DNA of 64,000 bases from Thauera aromatica K172. Lineage in GTDB: Bacteria; Pseudomonadota; Gammaproteobacteria; Burkholderiales; Rhodocyclaceae. Shown piece by piece: positions 52,948-61,074 of this stretch (position 1 is its first letter; each line of letters begins with the position of its first letter). The translations under genes were made by a program, and so were the position numbers. The DNA lies in assembly GCF_003030465.1 (NCBI RefSeq), contig NZ_CP028339.1, positions 1,116,001 through 1,180,000 of the forward strand, in the 5' to 3' direction. Under the pieces are notes generated by a model. That model had not been told where the DNA came from. It saw nothing but the letters and a program-made list of their open reading frames with translations, and ran no database searches.

Positions 52948-53928
52948 ATGGCCATGCTGAATATCGACACCCGCCTGCTCCAGGTCTTCGACGAAATCTA
53001 CAAGACGCGCAGCGTCAGCCTGGCCGCCGAACAACTGGGGCTGGGACAGCCGGCGGTGAGCATCGCGCTCGGCAAGCTGCGCCAGCACTTCGACGATCCG
53101 CTGTTCGTCCGCACCTCGACCGGGATGGACCCGACGCCGCTCGGCGAGGAGCTGGTGCAGCCGATCCGCGCCGCGATCGACGCTCTCGATGTGGCGCTGA
53201 GGCATCGCAGCCGCTTCGACCCGGCCAGCGTCGAGCGCAGCTTTCGCATCGCCATGACCGACATCTCGCAGCTCGTGCTGCTGCCCGGGCTGTGGGCACG
53301 CCTGCGCGCGCAGGCCCCGGGCGTGGGCATCGAGGTCGTCCATCTGGCGGCCGACACCCCGGCCCGCCTGGAGACCGGCGACATCGATCTGGCGCTCGGC
53401 TTCATGCCCCAGCTCGAGGCCGGCTTCTATCAGCAGGCCCTGTTCCGCCAGCACTATGTCTGCCTCGCGAGCGCCGACCACCCGCGCATCCGGGGCGGTC
53501 TCGATCTGGCCCAGTTCGAGGCCGAGGAGCACGCCGTGGTGACGACTTCGGGCACCGGCCACCATTATCTGGACCGCGAACTGGTGCGCCAGAACATCGC
53601 CCGGCGGGTGGCGCTGCAGGTGCCGAACTTCATCGGCGTCGCCTTCGTCGTCGAGCACACCGAGCTGCTCGTCACCATTCCCGCGCGCCTCGGTGAAATG
53701 CTGCGCGGGCGCGGGCGGTTCTGCGCCTATCCGGTGCCGTTCCCGCTCCCGGACTATGACATCAAGCAGCACTGGCACGAGCGCTTCCACCACGATCCGG
53801 GCAACCGCTGGCTGCGCGGGCTGATCCGCGAACTGCTCGGTGCGCCGATGGGAGAGGAGCGGAAAGGGGAGGAGCGGAAGGGGGGCCTGCCCGCGGGCGC
53901 GGCGCGGGCTGATGCGGGCGGGCGTTAG
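52948..53928 (+). CDS. LysR-family regulator of the gentisate operon
   Basis: The 326-residue regulator has an N-terminal winged helix-turn-helix (LLQVFDEIYKTRSVSLAAEQLGLGQPAVSIALGKLRQHF at ~9-48) and a substrate-binding domain after ~90. It is divergent from the gentisate dioxygenase gene, so activation by 3-hydroxybenzoate or gentisate is the natural guess (MhbR/NagR-like). The C-terminal 25 residues are low complexity (GEERKGEERKGG). Its last four bases overlap the stop of the convergent TetR gene. Confidence 0.88.
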   Translation: MAMLNIDTRLLQVFDEIYKTRSVSLAAEQLGLGQPAVSIALGKLRQHFDDPLFVRTSTGMDPTPLGEELVQPIRAAIDALDVALRHRSRFDPASVERSFRIAMTDISQLVLLPGLWARLRAQAPGVGIEVVHLAADTPARLETGDIDLALGFMPQLEAGFYQQALFRQHYVCLASADHPRIRGGLDLAQFEAEEHAVVTTSGTGHHYLDRELVRQNIARRVALQVPNFIGVAFVVEHTELLVTIPARLGEMLRGRGRFCAYPVPFPLPDYDIKQHWHERFHHDPGNRWLRGLIRELLGAPMGEERKGEERKGGLPAGAARADAGGR

Positions 53929-54839
53929 GCCTGGACGCCGCGGCGGACGATGTCGACGATGCCTTCGGCGATCGCCGCCGGGGTGCGCCGGCCTTCGCGG
54001 TACCAGATGAACACCCAGTTCAGCGCGCCCAGCAGCACCAGGCGGAGCAGGGTGCGGTCCGCGTCCGGCGCCAGGGGGAGGGCGTCGATCAGGTCGCGGT
54101 AGACCTTTTCGAACGCCTCGCGGTCGTTGCGGGTCATCGCCAGCAGGTTCTGGTGGCCGGTGAACGCGAGGCTGCGCCCGGTGATGCGATCGATCGGCGA
54201 ATCCCCGACCATTCCTGAGACGTGCACTTCGCACGCGCGCCGCAGGCTGTCCCAGGGGTCGCTGCCGGCGGCAGCGGCGGCTTTCGCCCGTTCCTGCACG
54301 CGCTTGAAACCTTCCCGGTGCACGGCGAGATAGAGCGCCTCCTTGGAGGCAAAGTGGTGATAGACCGAACCCGGCAGCAGGCCGACTTCGCCGGCGATGT
54401 CGCGGATCGAGGTGCGGTCGTAGCCTTGCTCGGAAAACAGCCGCGCCGCCGCGTGCAGGATCAGCTGATGGCGGTCGAGCGACGCGTCGCCGCCGTCGCT
54501 GCCTTCCCCGCGCTCCTCGCCGGCGTGCGCGTCGCGTGCCAGTCGGGTGCTGAGCATGCCGCGCTCGAGCAGGTGGCGCTCGCTCGCGCTCAACGCGTCG
54601 ATTCCTTCGGGCGCCGCATCGGCGAGCGCCTGGAGGCGCTTCACCGCGGTTTCGAGGCCGTGTTTCTGCCAGATGTAGCGCACCCCGGAGGCGGAGATCT
54701 GCAATCCGCCCTGACGCAGGCGCCCGGCGACGGCGGCCTGGCCGAGCTTCGGTTCGCTGCGGGCGAGGTGGAGGATGGCCGATTCGATCTCGTCGGCCGC
54801 GGCGGAAGTGAGGGCGGAAGGGGGGCTGTCCTGTGTCAT
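53925..54839 (-). CDS. TetR-family regulator with extra N-terminal HTH-like region
   Basis: The 304-residue protein is ~100 residues longer than usual TetR proteins. Residues ~123-170 form the standard TetR DNA-binding domain (ILHAAARLFSEQGYDRTSIRDIAGEVGLLPGSVYHHFASKEALY), and a helical ligand domain follows to the end. Residues ~16-75 (ESAILHLARSEPKLGQAAVAGRLRQGG; SGVRYIWQKHGLETAVKRLQAL) resemble the helix-turn-helix at the N-terminus of transposase/integrase-like proteins. A Gly/Asp-rich linker joins them. The start at 54839 is chosen to follow a longer, non-conserved upstream frame. It is divergent from the phenylpropanoid operon and is its likely regulator. Confidence 0.82.
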   Translation of the reverse strand: MTQDSPPSALTSAAADEIESAILHLARSEPKLGQAAVAGRLRQGGLQISASGVRYIWQKHGLETAVKRLQALADAAPEGIDALSASERHLLERGMLSTRLARDAHAGEERGEGSDGGDASLDRHQLILHAAARLFSEQGYDRTSIRDIAGEVGLLPGSVYHHFASKEALYLAVHREGFKRVQERAKAAAAAGSDPWDSLRRACEVHVSGMVGDSPIDRITGRSLAFTGHQNLLAMTRNDREAFEKVYRDLIDALPLAPDADRTLLRLVLLGALNWVFIWYREGRRTPAAIAEGIVDIVRRGVQA

Positions 54840-54961
54840 CGGCGATAGGGCGGGACGGCGGTTCCGGAAGTGGGAGGCGAATTCTAGCTCGGTCGTCCGG
54901 CTTCGGCTCGGGCCTTCGCTGCGGGTGGCTTCAAGTGCAGCATAATCATTTGAACAATGGT

Positions 54962-54990
54962 TTGACAAGTTAGTTTGTCCGGGTTAACTT
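54962..54990 (+). promoter_or_regulatory. Promoter of the beta-oxidation operon with dyad between -35 and -10
   Basis: TTGACA (54962-54967), a 17-bp spacer and TAACTT (54985-54990) form a good promoter for the plus strand. GACAA (54964-54968) and TTGTC (54975-54979), separated by six bases, form a dyad that overlaps the -35 and occupies the spacer. A repressor bound there would block RNA polymerase. The divergent TetR gene is the obvious source. The transcript leader to the start at 55166 is ~165 nt. Confidence 0.65.
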
Positions 54991-55165
54991 TGCATCGCCG
55001 TCGCGGCACGCTGCGACGGCCGTGAAGGTCACGGCGGAACGCCCGGGCAGTGCGTTGCGCGATACAGCAAGAGGGACGACCCCGCGAGGCGGTTGAACCC
55101 CGGTTTCACCCAGCCAAGACCCTCGGGCCCGACCGGGCCCGGAATCGAAAACCGGAGGAGTGAAG

Positions 55166-56311
55166 ATGATGAAAGTGAAGAAACTCGTAGTGCTGTGCTC
55201 GGCCCTCGGCCTGCTGGCGGGACAGTCCGCACTGGCCGAGGTGGTGGTCGGTATTTCGGTGTCGACGACCGGCCCCGGGGCCTCGCTCGGCATTCCCGAG
55301 AAGAACGCGTTCGCCCTGCTGCCGGGCGAGATCGGCGGCGAGAAAGTGCGCTACATCGTGCTCGACGACGGCTCCGACCCGTCGAATGCGACCAAGAACG
55401 CACGCAAGCTGGTCACCGAAGAAAAAGTCGACGTGCTGGTGGGCTCGGCGGTGACGCCGGCCAGCGCCGCCATCGCCCAGGTCGCGTTCGAGACCAGGAC
55501 GCCGCACATCGCCCTGTCGCCAGTCACCCTGCCGGCCGACCGGGGGCAGTGGGCGTTCCGCACGCCGCAGCACAACAGCGTGATGGCCGGGGCACTGGTC
55601 GAGCACATGAAATCCGCCGGGGTCAAGACGCTGGGCTTCATCGGCTTCTCCGACGCCTACGGCGACGAATGGCTGGCCGCGCTCAACCCCCTGCTCGAAC
55701 AGGCCGGGATCAAGCTCGGTGTGATCGAACGTTATGCGCGCAACGACACTTCGGTGACCGGCCAGGTGCTCAAGCTGGTTTCGGCGCGGCCCGACGCGAT
55801 CATCGTCATCGGCTCCGGCAGCCCCGCCGCCCTGCCGCAGACCACCCTGGTCGAGCGCGGCTACAAGGGGCAGATCTACCAGACCCACGCCGTCGCCAAC
55901 CAGGCCTTTCTCAGCGTTGCCGGCAAGGCGGCCGACGGCGTGATCCTGCCGGTCGGGCCGGTGGTGGTGGTGAACCAGATCAGCGGCGATCACCCCTCGA
56001 AGCAGATCGGCGCGACCTTCGTCCGCCAGTACGAGGAAAAATACGGTGCCGGCAGCTTCTCGTCCTTCGCCGGCCACGCCTATGACGCCTACCGCCTGCT
56101 CGAGGCGGCGGTTCCGGTCGCGCTCAAGAGCGCCCAGCCGGGAACGGCCGAGTTTCGCCAGGCCGTACGTGATGCGCTCGAAACCAACAAGGATGTGGTC
56201 GGGGTCCATGGGGTCTACAACATGAGTCCCGACGACCACTTCGGTCTCGACCGGCGTGGCCGCGTGCTGGTGCGCATCGACCAGGGCCGCTACACCCTGA
56301 TCGGGCAGTGA
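55166..56311 (+). CDS. ABC transporter periplasmic binding protein (branched-chain amino acid/aromatic acid type)
   Basis: The 381-residue protein starts at the ATG at 55166, five bases after GGAGGAG. The signal peptide (~1-25, cleavage after SALA) leads into VVVGISVSTTGPGASLGIPEKNAFAL, typical of Peripla_BP_6 (LivJ-like). VRYIVLDDGSDPSNATKNARKLV follows. Such proteins in aromatic clusters bind phenyl acids. No ABC permease or ATPase gene is in the window, so it must use a transporter encoded elsewhere. It is first in the operon, 29 bp before the acyl-CoA synthetase. Confidence 0.88.
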   Translation: MMKVKKLVVLCSALGLLAGQSALAEVVVGISVSTTGPGASLGIPEKNAFALLPGEIGGEKVRYIVLDDGSDPSNATKNARKLVTEEKVDVLVGSAVTPASAAIAQVAFETRTPHIALSPVTLPADRGQWAFRTPQHNSVMAGALVEHMKSAGVKTLGFIGFSDAYGDEWLAALNPLLEQAGIKLGVIERYARNDTSVTGQVLKLVSARPDAIIVIGSGSPAALPQTTLVERGYKGQIYQTHAVANQAFLSVAGKAADGVILPVGPVVVVNQISGDHPSKQIGATFVRQYEEKYGAGSFSSFAGHAYDAYRLLEAAVPVALKSAQPGTAEFRQAVRDALETNKDVVGVHGVYNMSPDDHFGLDRRGRVLVRIDQGRYTLIGQ

Positions 56312-56340
56312 GCGGCGGTGGAACAGGCGAGAGGAACATC

Positions 56341-58206
56341 ATGAGCGTCGATACCCAGGAAATGGAGCGCATGTTCTCCCTGCCGGTGGTCAGCGTAGAC
56401 CAGCGGCCGGACGGAACGCAGCTGTTGCGCTCCGGCATTCCCTTTCCCGATACCTACACCCGTTGCGTCGGCGACTGGTTCGAGCACTGGGCGAAGGCGG
56501 CGCCCGATCGCCTGTTCCTCGCCGAACGCGATCGCGCCGGCGAATGGGTGCGGCTGAGCTACGGCGAGGCCCGCCGCCGCGTGCTGGCGATCGCGACCTG
56601 GCTGCTCGGACAGAAGCTGTCGGCCGAGCGCCCGGTGGTGATCCTGTCCGACAACTCGATCGAGCACGCCCTGCTGATGCTGGCGGCGATGCACATCGGT
56701 GTCCCTTCGAGCGCGATCTCGCCGGGCAACTCGCTGATGTCGAAGGATTTCGTCAAGCTCAAGGGCAACATCGAGCTGCTCCGCCCCGGGGTGATCTATG
56801 CCGATCCGGTGGAGCGCTTCGCTCCCGCGCTGGCGGCGATCGGCGAGTTCCACGACGGCGTCGTGGTTGCCGGCGGCAACAGCGCGCCGACCGCTGGCAC
56901 CCTGCCGTTCGCGATGCTCGAGCGCGAGCTCGACGAGGCCGCGGTGATGGCGGCCTTCGCCCGCATCACCCCCGACACCATCGGCAAGTTCCTGTTCACT
57001 TCGGGTTCGGTGGGCACGCCGAAGGCGGTGATCAACACCCAGCGCATGATGTGCTCGAACCAGACGGCGAAGGCGCTGATGTGGCCTTTCCTCGCCGGCG
57101 AGCCGCCGGTGCTGGTCGAATGGCTGCCGTGGAGCCACACCTTCGGCAGCAATCACAACCTGAACATGGTGCTGCGCTGGGGCGGGTCGGTGTACATCGA
57201 CGACGGCAAGCCGACGCCGGCGCTGCTCGAGCGCACGGTGAACAACCTCAAGGAAGTGTCGCCGACGATGTACTTCAACGTCCCGCGCGCCTACGACATG
57301 CTGGTGCCGCTGCTGCGTGAGGACGCCGCCCTGCGCGAAAGCTTCTTCCGCCGGCTGAAGTTCATCTTCTACGCCGGCGCGGCGCTGCCGCACCACCTGT
57401 GGTCGGCGCTCGAGGAACTGTCCGAGGCCACCACCGGCAGGAAAGTGATGATCGTGTCCTCGTGGGGCTCGACCGAGACCGCGCCGATGGCCACCGACTG
57501 CCATTTCGATGCGATCCGTTCGGGAGTGATCGGGGTGCCGGTTCCGGGCACCACGCTCAAGCTCGTGCCTTCGGCGGACAAGCTCGAAGTGCGGGTGAAG
57601 GGGCCGAACGTGTTCCCCGGCTACTGGAAGCAGCCCGAGATCACGGCGAAATCCTTCGACGAGGAGGGCTTCTACATGATCGGCGACGCGGTCGAGTTTG
57701 TCGATCCCGCGCGCCCCGAGCTCGGCCTGCTGTTCGACGGCCGCATCGGCGAGGACTTCAAGCTGCTCACCGGCACCTGGGTCCATGTCGGTTCGCTGCG
57801 CGTGGCCGGAATCGACGCGATGAAGCCGATCGCCCAGGACATCGTCGTCACCGGCCACGACCGCGACGAGATCGGCTTCCTGATCTTCCCCAACATTCCC
57901 GAATGCCGCCGCCTGTGCCCGGGGCTGGCGCCGGACGCCTCCCTGGTCGACGTGCTGATGAACCCCGAGATCCGCAGCCGCGTGCGCCACGGCATGGCGA
58001 TGATGAAAGGCAAGGGCGGCGGCACTTCGACCTATCCTGCCCGAGCCCTGCTGATGGCCGAGCCGCCTTCGGTGGAGGCCGGCGAGATCACCGACAAGGG
58101 GTACATCAACCAGCGCATCGCGCTCAGCCGCCGTGCCGACCTGGTCGAGTTCCTCCATGCCGACATGCCGGACAAGACCGTGATCACGGTGCACGCCGCA
58201 ATCTGA
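56341..58206 (+). CDS. Acyl-CoA synthetase of the feruloyl-CoA synthetase family
   Basis: The 621-residue AMP-forming ligase activates an aromatic acid with ATP and CoA. FTSGSVGTPKAV at 219-230 is the P-loop motif, SSWGSTETAPMATDCHF near 378 is the A5 motif, and YMIGDAVEFVDPARPELGLLFDGRIGEDFKLLTGTW near 440-475 covers A7-A8. The catalytic Lys near the end lies in DKGYIN. The ATG at 56341 has GAGAGGA upstream. Relatives include feruloyl-CoA synthetase, but genes for beta-oxidation follow, so phenylpropanoate or hydroxycinnamate is the probable substrate. Confidence 0.88.
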   Translation: MSVDTQEMERMFSLPVVSVDQRPDGTQLLRSGIPFPDTYTRCVGDWFEHWAKAAPDRLFLAERDRAGEWVRLSYGEARRRVLAIATWLLGQKLSAERPVVILSDNSIEHALLMLAAMHIGVPSSAISPGNSLMSKDFVKLKGNIELLRPGVIYADPVERFAPALAAIGEFHDGVVVAGGNSAPTAGTLPFAMLERELDEAAVMAAFARITPDTIGKFLFTSGSVGTPKAVINTQRMMCSNQTAKALMWPFLAGEPPVLVEWLPWSHTFGSNHNLNMVLRWGGSVYIDDGKPTPALLERTVNNLKEVSPTMYFNVPRAYDMLVPLLREDAALRESFFRRLKFIFYAGAALPHHLWSALEELSEATTGRKVMIVSSWGSTETAPMATDCHFDAIRSGVIGVPVPGTTLKLVPSADKLEVRVKGPNVFPGYWKQPEITAKSFDEEGFYMIGDAVEFVDPARPELGLLFDGRIGEDFKLLTGTWVHVGSLRVAGIDAMKPIAQDIVVTGHDRDEIGFLIFPNIPECRRLCPGLAPDASLVDVLMNPEIRSRVRHGMAMMKGKGGGTSTYPARALLMAEPPSVEAGEITDKGYINQRIALSRRADLVEFLHADMPDKTVITVHAAI

Positions 58207-58223
58207 ACTACCGGAACAAAACA

Positions 58224-59000
58224 ATGACAATGAGCGAACAACTGGTCAGGACCTCGACCGAAGACCACGTCTATACCGTCACCCTGGCGCGGCCGCAGAA
58301 GCGCAACGCGATCAGCGACCGCCTGCTCGAGGCGCTCGAGCAGGCCCTGATCGCGACCCCGGCCGGCACGCGGGCGATCATCCTCGCCGGCGACGGCGAG
58401 CACTTCTGCGCCGGGCTTGACCTCTCCGAGCACCAGCACCGTGAGCCTTTCGGGGTGATGCTGCACTCGCGCGGCTGGCACCGCATCTTCGACCGCCTCC
58501 AGAACGGCGGCATTCCGGTGGTGAGCGCGCTGCAGGGGGCGGTGATCGGCGGCGGGCTGGAGCTGGCGATGTCCACCCACGTGCGGGTGGCCGAGCCGGA
58601 CACGATCTACCAGCTCCCCGAAGGCCGCCATGGCATCTTCGTCGGCGGCGGCGGCTCGGTGCGGGTGGCACGCATCATCGGTGCCGGGCGGATGTGCGAA
58701 ATGATGCTCACCGGGCGCATCCTCGATGCCGAAGACGGCCAGCGCCTGGGCCTGTCGCACTATCTGGTCGGCGCCGGCGAGAGCCTGGCGAAGGCGCAGC
58801 AACTCGCCCGCCGCATCGCCGAGAACGCGCCGATGGCGAACTGGGCGATGGTGTCGGCAATCTCGCGTATCGACAACATGGCGAGCGAGGACGGCTTGTT
58901 CGTCGAGTCGCTGACCGCCGCCCTGACCCAGACCAGCCCCGAAGTCGCCGAGCGCATCGGCCATTTCCTCAACCGCAAAGGCAAGGGACCGCAGCAATGA
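58224..59000 (+). CDS. Enoyl-CoA hydratase/isomerase (crotonase) family protein
   Basis: The 258-residue crotonase has the oxyanion-hole segments HFCAGLDLSEHQ near 61 and GAVIGGGLELAMSTHVRVAEPDTIYQLPEGRHGIFVGGGGSVRVARIIG near 98-145. The acidic residue near 136 (LPEGRHGIF) is the likely catalytic Glu. It would hydrate the cinnamoyl-CoA double bond, either for beta-oxidation or, as in hydroxycinnamoyl-CoA hydratase-lyase, with direct aldehyde release. The downstream dehydrogenase and thiolase support the former. Start ATG 58224 or 58230. It overlaps the thiolase by 4 bp. Confidence 0.88.
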   Translation: MTMSEQLVRTSTEDHVYTVTLARPQKRNAISDRLLEALEQALIATPAGTRAIILAGDGEHFCAGLDLSEHQHREPFGVMLHSRGWHRIFDRLQNGGIPVVSALQGAVIGGGLELAMSTHVRVAEPDTIYQLPEGRHGIFVGGGGSVRVARIIGAGRMCEMMLTGRILDAEDGQRLGLSHYLVGAGESLAKAQQLARRIAENAPMANWAMVSAISRIDNMASEDGLFVESLTAALTQTSPEVAERIGHFLNRKGKGPQQ

Positions 59001-60256
59001 GCAACCCGTACTCCGCATCCGAAGCGTCGGCGCTGAGCAGCGCCTACGACGACATCTGGCTGGTCGCCGGCCAGCGCACCCCGTTCGCCGACTACAACGG
59101 CGTGCTGCGCGACGTCTCGCCCACCGACCTGGGCATCTTCGCCGCGCGCGCGCTGTTCGAGAAGAGCGACATCCCCGCCACCGAAGTCGGCGCCATCGTC
59201 GCCGGCAACATGGCGCAGGCGAGCTTCGATGCCTATTTCCTGCCGCGCCACGTCGGCCTCTATTCCGGCGTCGATCCGAACGTGCCGGCGGTGCTGGTGC
59301 AGCGCCTGTGCGGCACCGGCTTCGAGACCATCCTCACCGCCGCCGACCAGATCACCCTGGGCAAGGCGCAGGTGGTGCTGTGCGTGGGCGCCGAGTCGAT
59401 GTCGCGCAATCCGGTGGCGGCGTACACCCATCGCGCCGGCTTTCGCATGGGGCAGGTCGATTTCCGCGACTTCCTGTGGGAAGCGACCAAGGACACCGCA
59501 CCCGCGGCGAGCATGGGCGACACCGCCGAGAACCTCGCCCGCCGCTACGGCATCAGTCGCGAGGAGGTCGACCGCTTCGCCGAGCAGAGCTTCGAGCGTG
59601 CGCTCGCCGGCTGGGAAAGCGGCTACTTCGACGGCGAAGTGTGCCCGGTGACCAATGCCACGTGGACGCTCGACGGCTACCAGCCGCGCAGCCTCAAACT
59701 CGCCGACCGCGCCGTGTGCTGCGAGCGTGACGGCCACGTCCGCCCGACCCCCTTCGAGACCCTGCAAAAACTCAAGCCCGCCTTCGGCGGCGTGCAGACC
59801 GGGGGCAACAGCTCGGCGATCGTCGATGGCGCGGCGGCGGTGATCGTTGCCCGCGGCGACTGGGTGCGCGCCCACGGCCTGACTCCGCTGGCGCGCATCG
59901 TCGCCGGGGCGGTGGTGGCGGTGCCGCCCGAGATCATGGGCATCGGCCCGGCCCCGGCGATCCGCGCCGCGGCGCGCACCGCCGGGCTCGGCGTCGGCGA
60001 CTTCGGCCGCATCGAGATCAACGAAGCCTTCGGCGCGCAGTACCTCGCCTGCGAGCGCGAGCTCGGGCTCGATCGCGCCAAGGTCAACGTCCATGGCGGT
60101 GCGATCGCGATCGGCCATCCGCTGGGCACTTCGGGCGTGCGCCTGACCACCACGGTGGCGCGCGAGCTGAAGGAAGCGGGCCTGCAGCACGGCGTGTCGT
60201 CGGCGTGCTGCGGCGGCGGCCAGGGGGTGGCGATCGTGCTCGAGAACGTCGCCTGA
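58997..60256 (+). CDS. Thiolase (acetyl-CoA acyltransferase)
   Basis: The 419-residue thiolase has the acylated Cys105 (QRLCGTGFE), the proton-shuttling His in GGAIAIGHPLGTSGVRL near 370 and the second Cys in SSACCGGGQG near 405. It releases acetyl-CoA from a 3-oxoacyl-CoA and leaves a chain two carbons shorter, here a benzoyl-CoA derivative if the substrate is a phenylpropanoid. The start ATG overlaps the crotonase stop. The first ~18 residues are a poorly conserved extension. Confidence 0.93.
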   Translation: MSNPYSASEASALSSAYDDIWLVAGQRTPFADYNGVLRDVSPTDLGIFAARALFEKSDIPATEVGAIVAGNMAQASFDAYFLPRHVGLYSGVDPNVPAVLVQRLCGTGFETILTAADQITLGKAQVVLCVGAESMSRNPVAAYTHRAGFRMGQVDFRDFLWEATKDTAPAASMGDTAENLARRYGISREEVDRFAEQSFERALAGWESGYFDGEVCPVTNATWTLDGYQPRSLKLADRAVCCERDGHVRPTPFETLQKLKPAFGGVQTGGNSSAIVDGAAAVIVARGDWVRAHGLTPLARIVAGAVVAVPPEIMGIGPAPAIRAAARTAGLGVGDFGRIEINEAFGAQYLACERELGLDRAKVNVHGGAIAIGHPLGTSGVRLTTTVARELKEAGLQHGVSSACCGGGQGVAIVLENVA

Positions 60257-60277
60257 CACCGGACTGGAGAACGCATC

Positions 60278-61045
60278 ATGAAACTTGCAGGCAATACCTT
60301 CATCGTCACCGGCGGCGCGTCCGGCCTCGGCGAGGCCACCGTGCGCGCCCTCCACGACGGCGGCGCCCGGGTGCTGATCGCCGACCTCAACGCCGAGGCC
60401 GGGGAAGGCCTCGCCGCCGCTCTCGGTGAGCGCGCTGCCTTCGCCCGCACCAACGTCGCCGACGAGGCCGACGCCCAGGCCGCGGTCGAACTGGCGCAAT
60501 CGCGCTTCGGCGGCGTGCACGGGCTGGTCAATTGCGCCGGCATCGGCAACGCCGGCAAGGTGCTGGGCAAGAACGGCCCGCTGGCGCTGGCCGACTTCGC
60601 GCGCTCGATCCAGGTGAACCTGATCGGCACCTTCAACATGATCCGCCTCGCCGCGGCGGCGATGGCGCAAGGGCCGGCGCAGGCCGACGGCGAGCGCGGG
60701 GTGATCATCAACACCGCCTCGATTGCCGCCTTCGAAGGCCAGGTCGGCCAGGCCGCCTATGCCGCTTCCAAGGGCGGCATCGTGTCGATGACCCTGCCGA
60801 TCGCGCGCGAGCTGGCGAGCAGCGGGATCCGCGTCGTCACCATCGCCCCCGGCCTGTTCCTGACGCCGATGATGCACACCCTGCCGCCCGAGATTCAGGC
60901 TTCGCTGGCGGCCTCGGTGCCCTTCCCGCAGCGCCTCGGCCAGCCTGCCGAGTACGCCCGGCTGGTGTGCGGCATCGTCGACAACGTCATGATCAACGGC
61001 GAGACCATCCGTCTCGACGGCGCGATCCGGCTGGCGCCGCGCTGA
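60278..61045 (+). CDS. Short-chain dehydrogenase, probable 3-hydroxyacyl-CoA dehydrogenase
   Basis: The 255-residue SDR has the cofactor motif [11 protein letters not shown] at 11-21, DLNAEAGEG near 39 (the Asp favours NAD) and NCAGIG near 88. The catalytic Tyr and Lys are in [11 protein letters not shown] near 160. [10 protein letters not shown] and [10 protein letters not shown] at the end resemble the type-II (HSD17B10) 3-hydroxyacyl-CoA dehydrogenases. It would oxidise the 3-hydroxyacyl-CoA formed by the crotonase. It is 21 bp after the thiolase. Confidence 0.9.
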   Translation: MKLAGNTFIVTGGASGLGEATVRALHDGGARVLIADLNAEAGEGLAAALGERAAFARTNVADEADAQAAVELAQSRFGGVHGLVNCAGIGNAGKVLGKNGPLALADFARSIQVNLIGTFNMIRLAAAAMAQGPAQADGERGVIINTASIAAFEGQVGQAAYAASKGGIVSMTLPIARELASSGIRVVTIAPGLFLTPMMHTLPPEIQASLAASVPFPQRLGQPAEYARLVCGIVDNVMINGETIRLDGAIRLAPR

Positions 61046-61074
61046 ACCGCCGGGTAACGAGGAGATCGCCGGAA

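Noticed and set aside
58760-60877. Minus-strand reading frame opposite thiolase and SDR genes
   Set aside because: It is again a shadow; the plus-strand genes have intact catalytic motifs and coupled starts and stops.
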